The notes: generated from the sequence alone by a model not told the origin. Positions 21,077 to 29,817 are shown, numbered from the stretch's first letter. The stretch: 64,000 nucleotides of DNA from Pseudogymnoascus destructans (GCF_001641265.1 NW_020167535.1:806001-870000), one strand, 5' to 3'. Program-made: numbers and translations.

Positions 21077-22241
21077 GACTTGATTTAATGAGGATAGTCG
21101 TTGAGAAGACGGAAAAGAGTCTGAGAATACTGTCAGAATCAAACAACTCTGAGTATTGAGATGGCATTTGGCAAATTGCTCGATTATCAGAAGGTTACCA
21201 GAAGTCTGGCTACGATGAAGTACTTAAATACCTGGTTTTCCAACGCGAAAGGTACTCCAGCGCTATAACTTTAGCAACTCAAGTTCTCCTCTGCTCTAGC
21301 TCCAGGAACAACATATCCTGTGCAGCTGATACCTTAGCCCACTTTTCCTTATCAAACTTCTTAGAGTAGACAAGTAAGAACGCCTCTTTGAAGCTAGAAC
21401 TATGAGTGGATATTTGCAACCATCCATTGTCGACAAGATTGTAAGACTTTGGGTACCACTGCACAGGTCCTGGTAATTAGGCCCACTTTCCAAACTGCCT
21501 GCTCGTACAAACAGAAATATTTATGTGGTGGGATAACCTCGTGAAAAGTGCTATAATAAACAATTAGTATTGCCAGAAGATTGCTAGGATGATCAGAGAC
21601 GTACCCTTCCTCTACATCAATCCACGGCATATACTCAAAGAGACGCTCAGGCTTCTTTCTCAGCTTTCCAGCCTTTCTCGTATATGAGTGGATACAGCTA
21701 TCCCAGAAATGTTGCCACTTGCGGAAATTGGACTCTTCATGGGCCTATCAACTATTAGTATCACCAGAAGATTACCAGATTATGAGGTAGCATACATCAA
21801 TGTGCGCTTGAGTTAAGAGAGCCTGGGTGCTAGTGATCTCTTCATCGGAAAGCTCATCTGGTAGAACAGCCTCGTCATTTAAAATATCTCGCGCTGTAAC
21901 ATAAGCTCCAACTCCAAATCGTCTTCAACCTCAGTATCCTCCCATTCGCTGTTATGATTGTCATCGATTGGAATACTTGAGATACCCTCAAATGCAGCAA
22001 GCTCAGACAGAAGTTGTTTGGGCGGAGTAGATGGTGGGGCTTGTGGAGAAGAAGAGGCGCTAATATTCTTGACTTTCTGATTCGCAATGCAAGATGCATG
22101 GGTACCCTTCTCAGTCCTGTTTATAGTTAGATTGAGGCTACCAGAGATTACCAGAAGGGACTTACCGAACACAAATACGCTCAACCTTCAATTCATTCTG
22201 TAGACGTGTCTTGTCTTCAGTAGAGGCAGCGATATACTTTG

Positions 22242-22613
22242 TGTAATGACACAGGGCACCCAGCTCACAGTAATAGCATATGAGAGTGCGAGTTGGAGGC
22301 TAAAAGGATGCTATCCTATAGGTCTACTACGAAGGATACAAAAAAGATGAAGGGGGAACCCCGTTAAGTTTGTTTCCTTAAGTACCCGAAACGGGCCCGA
22401 CTCGGTTATCCCAACCCTAGCCCTGAACCTTCCACCGCAACAGGTCCGCATCGACCCTGAACCCTACACCCTTACCGTCCCCCACTATAGTGTAACTCGC
22501 TATGTCCTCCTCTACTGGTCCAAAACCACACCAAGTCGGATTTCATGCTTGTGGTGACCGTAACAGCTCTGAGGCGGGTTCTTCGAGTATCTAGGTAAGG
22601 AGGCATCCTTACA
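22242..22613 (-). repeat. LTR family 1, full-length solo LTR (372 bp) with TSD CTTTG
   Basis: It starts TGTAATGACACAGGGC and ends GGCATCCTTACA, with CTTTG at 22237-22241 and 22614-22618. It interrupts exon 1 of the BED-like gene. Confidence 0.92.
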
Positions 22614-23033
22614 CTTTGCAGACTTATATAACTTCTTTAAGTAGTAGCTCAGATCAGCATGGTCAGCCTTGAGTGCTAAGTGAACAGCCTTCTCATCTTC
22701 AGTAAGGTTGGAGACGCAGTTGCGAGCTTTGATAGTATTCGCATTAGTGGAGAGTTCTTCATGTGCCTTGAGTTTCGCCATACTAACTAAACACGTGATT
22801 AGCAGAGATCTCCAGAAGTTCTGGCTATAGAATCAAGATAATAAACTTAGTTGAAGTCCTAGAGAAGAGGTAAAGGCTCAAAAGGGAAGAAGAATGTGTA
22901 GATCGGAGAGTAACCAAGGAAGGTGGTTCTAAGGTCGTGGTTATTTTAAAGTTGCAAACAAAAATATTTGTGAAGGAATATTCACCTACAAAGAATTACT
23001 GTTCCAAAAACAACACCACAATGCGCACCTTCA

Positions 23034-23177
23034 TATAAAACACATACCTTTCAACCTCTACCTCTTTACTATACTCTTCTTCTGCAATATTCTTTCTACA
23101 AACTCACTGTAAGTACACATATCTTTTGATCTACTTCTTTATCTTGTGTTTACTTTACTAACTCACCTTGATATTAG
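23034..23177 (+). promoter_or_regulatory. TATA box and 5'-UTR intron of the histone H3-like gene
   Basis: A TATAAAA box lies at 23034-23040, 141 bp before the start codon. A probable 5'-UTR intron runs from GTAAGTAC at 23109 through a TTTACTAACTC branch region to ATTAG at 23177, three bases before ATG. Intron-bearing leaders are common in fungal H3 genes. The control region looks less damaged than the coding part. Confidence 0.5.
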
Positions 23178-23180
23178 CAA

Positions 23181-23754
23181 ATGACTCGTACCAAGCAAAC
23201 TGCTAGGAGATCAACTGGCAGCATAGCACCAAGGATGCCACTTGGATTACGGGCTGGCTCTGGGCTTGGCGGAAAGGGACAGGAAAAGGCTGTGGGCACA
23301 GCAAGAAAAGCTCCAGTTTGCTCATCTCAAGCTAGCAACAATCATGCTCAGAAGGCCACGCGCTGCACAAAGTCTAGTAAGAGGATTACCAGAGGATTAC
23401 CAGAGGATTACCAGAACTCTCTAATAAACATATAGGCACCAAGGCTCTCCGCGATATCAGAAGACAGCAACTTGATACTAGCTCCCATTCCAGCGTCTTG
23501 TTAGGGAAATCACAGAAGACTTCAAGTCCAATCTTCGCTTCCAGCAATCTGCTATCCTAGCTCTTTAGGAAGCTGCTGAATGCTTCCTCATTCGAGAATT
23601 TGAGAGTATGATGTTTAAACATAGTGACAGGGACATACTAACAGTTATAGTGACAAACCTCCTCGCTATTCATGCGAAGAGAGTGACAATTCAGGCAAAG
23701 GGTATGATATTGGTTCGGCGTTTGCAGGATATGATGTTTAAGCTGTGGGCTTAA
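23181..23754 (+). pseudogene. Divergent histone H3-like gene inside the TIR element
   Basis: The start MTRTKQTARRSTGSIAPRMP is a histone H3 tail: K4, R8 and S10 are kept, but K9 is R, K14 is I and K18 is M. About 20 extra tail residues precede ARKAP, which resembles the K27 region. Intron 1 (23377-23435) joins to STKALRDIRRQQ, equivalent to the start of the H3 alphaN helix. After a frameshift come LPFQRLVREITEDFKSNLRF, QQSAILAL-stop-EAAECFLIR, an intron of about 45 bp, and TNLLAIHAKRVTIQAK. A 1-nt deletion precedes MILVRRLQ. So it has at least two frameshifts and one CAG-to-TAG type stop. It is not a recent copy of the core H3 gene, given the many replacements. Present copy is probably non-functional. 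Confidence 0.8.
23377..23435 (+). repeat. Intron with three tandem copies of AGGATTACCAG
   Basis: The 59-bp first coding intron of the H3-like gene holds three perfect 11-bp units at 23382-23414, then a CTAAT-type branch sequence and an ATATAG acceptor. Introns of the neighbouring minus-strand gene carry the same ATTACCAG/CTGGTAAT core. Confidence 0.8.
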
Positions 23755-23972
23755 TCGATGGAAATGTCTCTCACCCAGGAATGAAGGTCAGATGAGTTCT
23801 GGCAACCATCTGGTAACCTGGTACCTAAAGGCCAAAGGTTATAGTGTGGAATAGGACATCAACAATATGGGAATGGAGTTGGAGTTATGGCGTCTTGATC
23901 AATGAAGTCGCACCCCGTTTTTAACATAAGTAATGGCTAATCAAACACGTGATATAACTGAGTTGCCAAGAC
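23755..23972. other. Residual element sequence between H3-like gene and copia
   Basis: This is noncoding sequence of the TIR element, with another CATCTGGTAACC stretch near 23808. It ends at the AAGAC copia target site (23968-23972). Confidence 0.4.
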
Positions 23973-24239
23973 TGTTGAAGGCCTCACGTGGGCCCAGGGA
24001 AATTGAAGCCAGATTGGGCCTAGCCCACGGATTCAGGGGCTCAGAGGTAGGTTTATTTAACGTACGTAGACCCCGTAGATAGTATAGCTTAATCAATCGA
24101 CTTGAAGACCAGATTCTGTACACCCCTCACTCCGTTTTTGCCTGTTTAAAGTGATGATTCTAGCGGACCGTTGATACAGTACTAATTTGTACGTGAATCA
24201 CCGACCCACGAAAATCGGAACCACCGTACACCTCCAACA
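23973..24239 (+). repeat. Copia 5' LTR
   Basis: This 267-bp LTR runs from TGTTGAAGGCCTCACG to CACCTCCAACA. I see no difference from the 3' LTR by eye. Confidence 0.95.
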
Positions 24240-24254
24240 GGTTATGAGCCCGGA
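24240..24254 (+). promoter_or_regulatory. Copia primer-binding site, half-tRNA type (initiator Met)
   Basis: GGTTATGAGCCCGGA directly follows the 5' LTR. GGTTATGAGCCC is the reverse complement of the initiator tRNA-Met anticodon stem-loop (GGGCTCATAACC), not of a tRNA 3' end. This is the half-tRNA priming known for Drosophila copia and yeast Ty5. The tRNA sequence is from general knowledge; no tRNA gene is in the window. Confidence 0.7.
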
Positions 24255-24444
24255 GTCGCCCAGGGGTTAATCAGATCTCGATTCCGACGTCTCACTTCGA
24301 TAAGTGAGAACTGAGTTCTACGAAAGAAGACTCAGAAACGCTGTGAAGAAGGCCACACCCTAGCCGCAGCGGTTCCGACAGAAAACGGAACAGAACAGAC
24401 GGCATCGATACTCGAAGCCAGGAACAGACCGGAAACCATCCAGT

Positions 24445-25812
24445 ATGGATACCAGTGGTACAGGGAGGGCCCTCATAACGAAGCTGACGGGCCCTAACTA
24501 CCGGACATGGAGCGCGCAGGTCAAGCGCCTGCTCCAAAGCAAGAAACTCTGGCCGGCCATCGAATCGACGAAGGCAGAGCCCAAAGAAAAGGTGGCTGCC
24601 ACCACAGAAGACACTGGCGAAGGCGACCCCACAAGTGAGGAACCTTCGGCCGCCCAGATAAGAGACTGGGAGGCAAGCACGCTCCTAATGAGCCTGTGCT
24701 CGAGGGAAGCCCTCGAGTACATCGTCGATATGGAAACTGCACAGGAGCAGTGGGCGAAGTTGAAGGAGCTGTACGGGCCGGTAGGCAAGCAGCAGCTGAG
24801 CGAGAAGCTCAGGTCCTTCAACAATTACGCCGTGCAGAAAACTGGCAAGACGATATCTGAACGGGTTACGGAGCTTAATACGCTCCAGGCCCAGATAGGG
24901 TCCATCGACCCTGAGGAACGCCCCTCAGAACGCCTTAAGACAACCATACTGACGGACTCCGCCAGGGCCATCGGGCCCCAGTACGAGGCCGTCACGATGC
25001 AGCTCGAGATCGCTGATGTCACTGACTTTGATTCGGTGGTCGCCCGCCTGACCGAGCATGAACGAAGGCTGGCGGCATCGAAGCCCCTTAAGGAAACAGC
25101 CCTCCAGGCGACAACTAGACAGGGTGATGCTGGCCGCAGCCGCGGCCGCGGCCGTGGCAAAGGAAGGGAGAGGGGCGGCAGACCACAGAACCAGTTCCCA
25201 GACGTGGTCTGCTACCACTGCGAGAAGTCCGGCCATTATAGGAGTGACTGTAATGACCGGAAGAAGGAACGAGCTGGTGGAAGAGAAGGGCCATCCACCG
25301 GCCCCCTCGCTGCGCCAGGTGGCGGCAAGGGACTCTCGCCCCAGTCGCAAGAGGCACATATGGCCTCAGAGACAAGCTGGATCGCCATCACTAGATGCGA
25401 TGAGAATGCTACAGCCAACTGGGCTGGTGCCAGCCAAGCTCAAGAGCTCTCCTGGATCGTCGATTCAGGCTGTACGCGGCATATGACTTATGCCCGCGAG
25501 GCCTTCATCGACTACAGGCTCCTAGATGAGCCCATCCAGGTGAACATCGCTAACGGGGCATGCATTGATGCAGTCGCCGAAGGTACAGTAAGCCTCCAGA
25601 CCGCTGTCAAAGGCAGGATACGCAGCGTGCAGATCTTAAACGTGTTGCACGTCCCGCTCCTCGCCGGAAACCTCATCTCGGTGCCCCATCTCCAGGATAG
25701 GGGCATCATGACATGGACCGTCAAGAGCGGCATGATGCTCCTTGAGCTCGACGGGCGAGTCATTGGAGAGGCCAAGCGTATAGGCCGCTCCTATGTACTG
25801 AACGGCACATAG
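24445..25812 (+). CDS. Copia Gag and protease
   Basis: This 455-residue frame starts MDTSGTGRALITKLTGPNYR, the usual start of copia Gag (UBN2-type), with helical Gag up to about residue 215. A basic RGRGRGKGRERGG region precedes the zinc knuckle CYHCEKSGHYRSDC (about 258-271). The aspartic protease has the active site in SWIVDSGCTRHMT (DSG) near residue 340 and ends ILNVLHVPLLAGNLISVPHL. It stops at TAG 25810-25812, in the same frame as the downstream integrase frame. Gag forms the particle and protease matures it. Confidence 0.93.
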   Translation: MDTSGTGRALITKLTGPNYRTWSAQVKRLLQSKKLWPAIESTKAEPKEKVAATTEDTGEGDPTSEEPSAAQIRDWEASTLLMSLCSREALEYIVDMETAQEQWAKLKELYGPVGKQQLSEKLRSFNNYAVQKTGKTISERVTELNTLQAQIGSIDPEERPSERLKTTILTDSARAIGPQYEAVTMQLEIADVTDFDSVVARLTEHERRLAASKPLKETALQATTRQGDAGRSRGRGRGKGRERGGRPQNQFPDVVCYHCEKSGHYRSDCNDRKKERAGGREGPSTGPLAAPGGGKGLSPQSQEAHMASETSWIAITRCDENATANWAGASQAQELSWIVDSGCTRHMTYAREAFIDYRLLDEPIQVNIANGACIDAVAEGTVSLQTAVKGRIRSVQILNVLHVPLLAGNLISVPHLQDRGIMTWTVKSGMMLLELDGRVIGEAKRIGRSYVLNGT

Positions 25813-28800
25813 GATGGCGTCGTCACCGCCCAGCGAGCGGTGGCGAAATCGCCGAAGGATGCCATGCTGTGGCATCGACGTTTTGGGCACTTGAGTTCCC
25901 AGAGCCTGCGCCTAGTTCATACTGCCGTCACCGGTATGCCAGGGGCGATTGAGGGCATCGCTGAGCCCTGCGAAGCGTGCTTGCTCAACAAGAGCACGAG
26001 GGTGATCAGCCGCAAAGCCCCTGAGCATGCCAAGGCCCCTCTAGATCGCGTGCATAGCGATATCTGGGGCCCTTACAGAATACCCGCTCTGAATGGAGCG
26101 GCGTATTTTATCACCTTTACGGACGACTACTCCCGTAAGACCTGGGTGTACGTTGTTAGCACAAAGGACCAGCTGCGGACGGTGTTCATCGAATTTCGGA
26201 CTCGTGTTGAGCTGGAAACTGGACTGAGGGTGAAAATTGTCCGTTGTGATAACGGGAGTGAGTATAAGGGCCTAGACAATATGTTTAGGACCTTCTACGG
26301 TGTTCAATTCGAGTTTACCACGGCATACACGCCGTGGCAGAACGCAGTCTCAGAGCGCCTAAACCGGGCTTTGGTTCAGGCTGCAAGAGCCATGATGGCT
26401 CACGCCGGCTTGCCCCCAGAGCTCTGGGCGGAGGCCGTGATGGCAGCGTCCTATATTCGAAACAGGACGCCAGTCGGACCAGAGGGAATGACACCTGAGG
26501 AGGCGTACACCGGCAAGAAGCCGACTGTTGAGCACCTCCGTGCTTGGGGCTGCGCGGTATACCATACCGTCGCCCCTGAGCAGAACGACAAAGACAAGCT
26601 GGCCCCGAACGGCTTGCGGACAGCCTTGGTAGGCTACATGCCCGCCTCGAAGCAGTACAGACTGTACGACCCCGAGAGGAAGAGAATCATCATCTCGACC
26701 TCCCCAAGATTTGTAGAAGGCCAACGCCTCCACCTGCCTGGCATCGAAGCCGAGAGCACAGAAACCGTGGGATTCGACCCCATGGAGGCAGGGCCACAGA
26801 CAGGCCCCTCGCCAAAGTCGTCTAGACAGATGACTAGACAGCCACCAGTGGCCGCAAGGAGCGACCAGACACCGGAGGCAGATGCTAGTAGCAGCTATGC
26901 TGATCTAGCGCCAGACCAGACCCTCCCTGTTCTAGAACAGGGGCACATTGGTGAGGACACCAATGCCCCTGTGAGCGTGAACGCTCTAGGGAGGGACATG
27001 AACCAGGAGGCATACCGACCGCCCCCTACGTCCAGTTCACCAGAAGACGGTGGCAGAAACCACCACAGCCAGGCACGCGCAGCGCTGCCGAGAGCTGTCT
27101 CCCCTCTCGAAGAGGAGGACGAAGGTGATCCAGGCCGCCAGCTTCTCGCAGAAGCTGAGCTGGCGATCGAAGAACCCGCTGTAAGGCGTAGCGGCCGTGA
27201 GAGGCGGGCGCCGAACCGATTCGAGGGGGCACTCTATGCTGCCGTCGAGAAGATCCCGATACCAAGAGACTTTAAGGAAGCCCTCGGTGACCCGTCCTAT
27301 GGGGCGGACTGGGCACAGGCCGCTCAGGAAGAGCTTGCCCAGCTCCAGTCGCTCGGGACATGGGAGCTCTCAGAGCTCCCGAAAGGGAAGCGCCTCCTAG
27401 GATGCCGATGGGTGTTCAATGTCAAGTATACACCCACCGGCCTCGTGGACCGCTTCAAGGCCCGCCTCGTCGCGCAGGGCTTTAGCCAGGTTCCAGGAGA
27501 CGACTTCCTAGAGACATTCTCGCCCACAATCAGGGCCGAGTCACTAAGGCTTCTGCTAGCGATCGGCGCCTACGAGGATCTAGAGATCCGTCAAGTAGAC
27601 GTCGTGAGTGCCTATCCACGCTCAGATTTGCACGCGGAAGTCTATATGAGACCGCCAGAAGGACTAGACTGCCCAAAAGGCAGTGCCTTGCGAATCCGGA
27701 AGTCGCTCTACGGCCTAAAGCAATCTGGCCGTGAGTGGTACATCGAGGCATGCAAAGGCCTAAAGGGGCTCGGACTGGAGCCTCTATTCGCAGACCCTAG
27801 CGTTTTCGCCACGACAGACCGCAAGCTTCTCGTCGGCTTATACGTCGACGACATGCTCATCCTCGCGAAGGACCCAGCAGTCGTCGATCAGGCTGTTGCT
27901 TTCATTCAGGAACGATGGCAGATCAAGGATCTCGGAGATGTAGGCCAGATCCTCGGAATCCAGGTGACCCGGGACAGGAAGAGACGCCTCCTGTTCCTCG
28001 ATCAGGGGGCCTACATCGACCAGCTGGTAAAGCGCTTCGGCCTCGAGAAGTCGAAGCCTTTCCTGACGCCAGCTGCGGACAGGACCGCTCTCCTGAGAAG
28101 CGACGGCACCGAACAGCAAGCAGACCAACACCTGTACCAGCAGGGGGTTGGGTCCTTAGCCTGGCTGGCAGTATGCACACGCCCGGATATTGCATACGTC
28201 TGGGGGCAGCTCAGTCAGAGCTGCTCGGCACCTACAATCCGGAACTGGAACGGCGTCCTTCACGCCATTCGATACGTGAAGGGTACGAGGGATCTGCGGC
28301 TAGTATTTGGGGGAACAGGGGGCGATTTATCGCCCCAATTACATGGATACTGTGATGCCGACTACGCTGGTGATCACACAGACCGCCACTCAGTCTCAGG
28401 GCACCTGTTCATACTGAACAAGGGGCTCGTGAGCTGGAGCTCGGCGAAGCAACGGTGCGTGGCCACATCCACCACCGAGGCTGAATATATCGCCCTATGC
28501 GATGCGGCAAAGCAGAGCCAATGGCTCCGCATGCTCCTCTTGGAGCTCCGACGAGAAGAACTCGTTGGGAAGGACCGTGCCGTCCAGCTTTTCGGTGATA
28601 ACCAAGCATGCTTGGCCATTGCTGAAGACCCGATGGCGCACAAGCGTACCAAGCACATCGACGTGCGGTACCATTACACACGACAGCTCATCGCTTTTAG
28701 AAAGGTAAGAGTGGCGTATGTGCCCACAGCAGACATGCTGGCCGATGTGCTCACAAAGCCATTGCCACTGCCTGCCTTCAATCGGTGCACCAGGGATTTC

Positions 28801-28821
28801 CTAGTGCCACCAGCCAAATAG
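25813..28821 (+). CDS. Copia integrase, reverse transcriptase and RNase H
   Basis: The frame continues directly after the TAG; the first internal ATG is at 25840. The integrase zinc finger is WHRRFGHLSSQSL...CEACLLNKS; the core has HSDIWGPYR, VRCDNGSEYKG and the Glu in WQNAVSERLNRAL (D, D, E). Reverse transcriptase shows GCRWVFNVKYTPTG, FKARLVAQGFSQ, QVDVVSAYPRSDLHAEVYM and the catalytic YVDDMLI. RNase H includes YCDADYAGD, SSAKQRCVATSTTEAEYIAL and DNQACLAI. About 1,000 residues are all open. Without readthrough of the TAG this protein would lack a normal start, so expression as Gag-Pol is uncertain. Confidence 0.95.
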   Translation, partial: DGVVTAQRAVAKSPKDAMLWHRRFGHLSSQSLRLVHTAVTGMPGAIEGIAEPCEACLLNKSTRVISRKAPEHAKAPLDRVHSDIWGPYRIPALNGAAYFITFTDDYSRKTWVYVVSTKDQLRTVFIEFRTRVELETGLRVKIVRCDNGSEYKGLDNMFRTFYGVQFEFTTAYTPWQNAVSERLNRALVQAARAMMAHAGLPPELWAEAVMAASYIRNRTPVGPEGMTPEEAYTGKKPTVEHLRAWGCAVYHTVAPEQNDKDKLAPNGLRTALVGYMPASKQYRLYDPERKRIIISTSPRFVEGQRLHLPGIEAESTETVGFDPMEAGPQTGPSPKSSRQMTRQPPVAARSDQTPEADASSSYADLAPDQTLPVLEQGHIGEDTNAPVSVNALGRDMNQEAYRPPPTSSSPEDGGRNHHSQARAALPRAVSPLEEEDEGDPGRQLLAEAELAIEEPAVRRSGRERRAPNRFEGALYAAVEKIPIPRDFKEALGDPSYGADWAQAAQEELAQLQSLGTWELSELPKGKRLLGCRWVFNVKYTPTGLVDRFKARLVAQGFSQVPGDDFLETFSPTIRAESLRLLLAIGAYEDLEIRQVDVVSAYPRSDLHAEVYMRPPEGLDCPKGSALRIRKSLYGLKQSGREWYIEACKGLKGLGLEPLFADPSVFATTDRKLLVGLYVDDMLILAKDPAVVDQAVAFIQERWQIKDLGDVGQILGIQVTRDRKRRLLFLDQGAYIDQLVKRFGLEKSKPFLTPAADRTALLRSDGTEQQADQHLYQQGVGSLAWLAVCTRPDIAYVWGQLSQSCSAPTIRNWNGVLHAIRYVKGTRDLRLVFGGTGGDLSPQLHGYCDADYAGDHTDRHSVSGHLFILNKGLVSWSSAKQRCVATSTTEAEYIALCDAAKQSQWLRMLLLELRREELVGKDRAVQLFGDNQACLAIAEDPMAHKRTKHIDVRYHYTRQLIAFRKVRVAYVPTADMLADVLTKPLPLPAFNRCTRDFLVPPAK

Positions 28822-28910
28822 AAGAGAGTCCCAAACCCCTTCAAGACCGGCAAAGGAGATTTGGAGCCTCTTCTTCGAAGAGACCCCTATATATACAACT
28901 ACAGGACTAC

Positions 28911-28920
28911 GTAAGGGGGC
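28911..28920 (+). promoter_or_regulatory. Copia polypurine tract
   Basis: GTAAGGGGGC immediately precedes the 3' LTR, the usual position for second-strand priming. Confidence 0.7.
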
Positions 28921-29187
28921 TGTTGAAGGCCTCACGTGGGCCCAGGGAAATTGAAGCCAGATTGGGCCTAGCCCACGGATTCAGGGGCTCAGAGGTAGGT
29001 TTATTTAACGTACGTAGACCCCGTAGATAGTATAGCTTAATCAATCGACTTGAAGACCAGATTCTGTACACCCCTCACTCCGTTTTTGCCTGTTTAAAGT
29101 GATGATTCTAGCGGACCGTTGATACAGTACTAATTTGTACGTGAATCACCGACCCACGAAAATCGGAACCACCGTACACCTCCAACA
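28921..29187 (+). repeat. Copia 3' LTR
   Basis: This 267-bp LTR reads the same as the 5' LTR and is followed by the AAGAC duplication. Confidence 0.95.
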
Positions 29188-29318
29188 AAGACCCATACTA
29201 GGTACTCAGCAAGTGAGTAATCCTCATTCAACAATACTCGGGACATGAGCGAGTAACTCAGCTGGGTGAGTAAAAATTCTACTACTCGACTCGTGAGTAC
29301 CCAGTGCGCAGCCTACCT

Positions 29319-29489
29319 GTTGGCCTGAACACCATCAAGAACCAGTATTTCATCATCTACGCCGTTTTCAACGCCACCATCGCGTTGCTTGTGTACTTCT
29401 GCTTCCCGGAGACGAAAGGCCGTACTCTTGAGGAAATCGACGACATCTTTTTGCAGTCCAACACCACGGATGGCCCGCAGGCTGCCTAG
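29319..29489 (+). pseudogene. C-terminal end of an MFS sugar transporter, cut at the TIR
   Basis: Directly after the right TIR the frame reads VGLNTIKNQYFIIYAVFNAT, then ALLVYFCFPETKGRTLEEID and a short tail to TAG. PETKGRTLEE is the conserved sugar-porter signature after the last membrane span. All upstream spans are missing, and the left flank of the TIR element (phosphatase promoter) does not contain them. The converging neighbour is a GH78 rhamnosidase, so the lost gene may have imported a rhamnoside or its sugar; that is inference. Confidence 0.75.
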
Positions 29490-29817
29490 GCTGCACCTTT
29501 CTGGAGAAGTAGATCAAAAGCAGAGTTTGAATGAGGAGAGGGGCGCATATGCGTTGAAAGAGTTATGAGTCATTTGCTAGATCGAAGATGTGGTTGTGTT
29601 ATTGTCTGCTTTGTTTTTCCTTTTGCAAACGGAGCTTCCCCTTACGAGACGTGCCTTCATAGCGAACGCTTGATATACTGTAGCATTCGTAGCTAGCTCA
29701 TTGAGCATAGCAGAACAGAACGTACTGTATTCAAGTTGCTATACTTAGCGTTCCCTGGGGAGCTGCCTGTGAAATAGTATGTGAATAAGGCTGCAATGGA
29801 GTAAAAAAGAAGAGGTG

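Larger units (their letters stand above)
20379..22781 (-). pseudogene. Multi-intron gene with C-terminal BED-like zinc finger, decayed, function unknown
   Basis: From ATG 22781 the minus strand reads MAKLKAHEELSTNANTIKAR and, after skipping the LTR at 22242, IAASTEDKTRLQNELKVERI. Introns occur at 22117-22165, 21745-21795, 21551-21604, 21179-21231 and about 20379-20432. An acidic stretch (DDNHNSEWEDTEVEDDLELE) is followed by ESNFRKWQHFWDSCIHSYTR and WYPKSYNLVDNGWLQISTHS. Near the end, GEPCVICTYCSKA and, one frame over, THPAIKSAGPKSMATHLASD with ICKK make a BED-like C2HC finger. The gene is interrupted by two solo LTRs and by a frameshift in the finger. No transposase core is recognised. It could be an N-terminal part of a hAT transposase or an accessory DNA-binding protein. 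Confidence 0.5.
23973..29187 (+). mobile_element. Complete Ty1/copia retrotransposon, 5,215 bp, TSD AAGAC
   Basis: Two 267-bp LTRs (23973-24239 and 28921-29187) read identically from TGTTGAAGGCC to CCTCCAACA, and AAGAC flanks the element at 23968-23972 and 29188-29192. Between them lie a primer-binding site, gag-protease and integrase-RT-RNase H coding regions in one frame, and a GTAAGGGGGC purine tract just before the 3' LTR. Domain order PR-IN-RT-RH defines copia. Identical LTRs mean very recent insertion. One TAG stop lies between protease and integrase. It has inserted close to the right TIR of the older DNA element. Confidence 0.96.
19871..29318. mobile_element. TIR-bounded DNA element (hAT-like) with cargo and nested insertions
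   Basis: The left end reads AGGTAGGCTGCGCACT (19871-19886) and the right end is its exact reverse complement (29303-29318). Beyond the TIRs both ends carry clustered ACTCG/GAGTA motifs and share ACTCAGCTGGGTGAGTA, typical of subterminal transposase-binding repeats. Removing the copia element and two solo LTRs with their duplications leaves about 3.6 kb, which holds a minus-strand gene with a BED-like finger and a plus-strand histone H3-like gene. No clean 8-bp target duplication is visible and the flanks are unrelated, so a later rearrangement is likely. hAT membership is inferred from the BED-like finger and subterminal repeats; no hAT catalytic core is seen. Confidence 0.6.
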
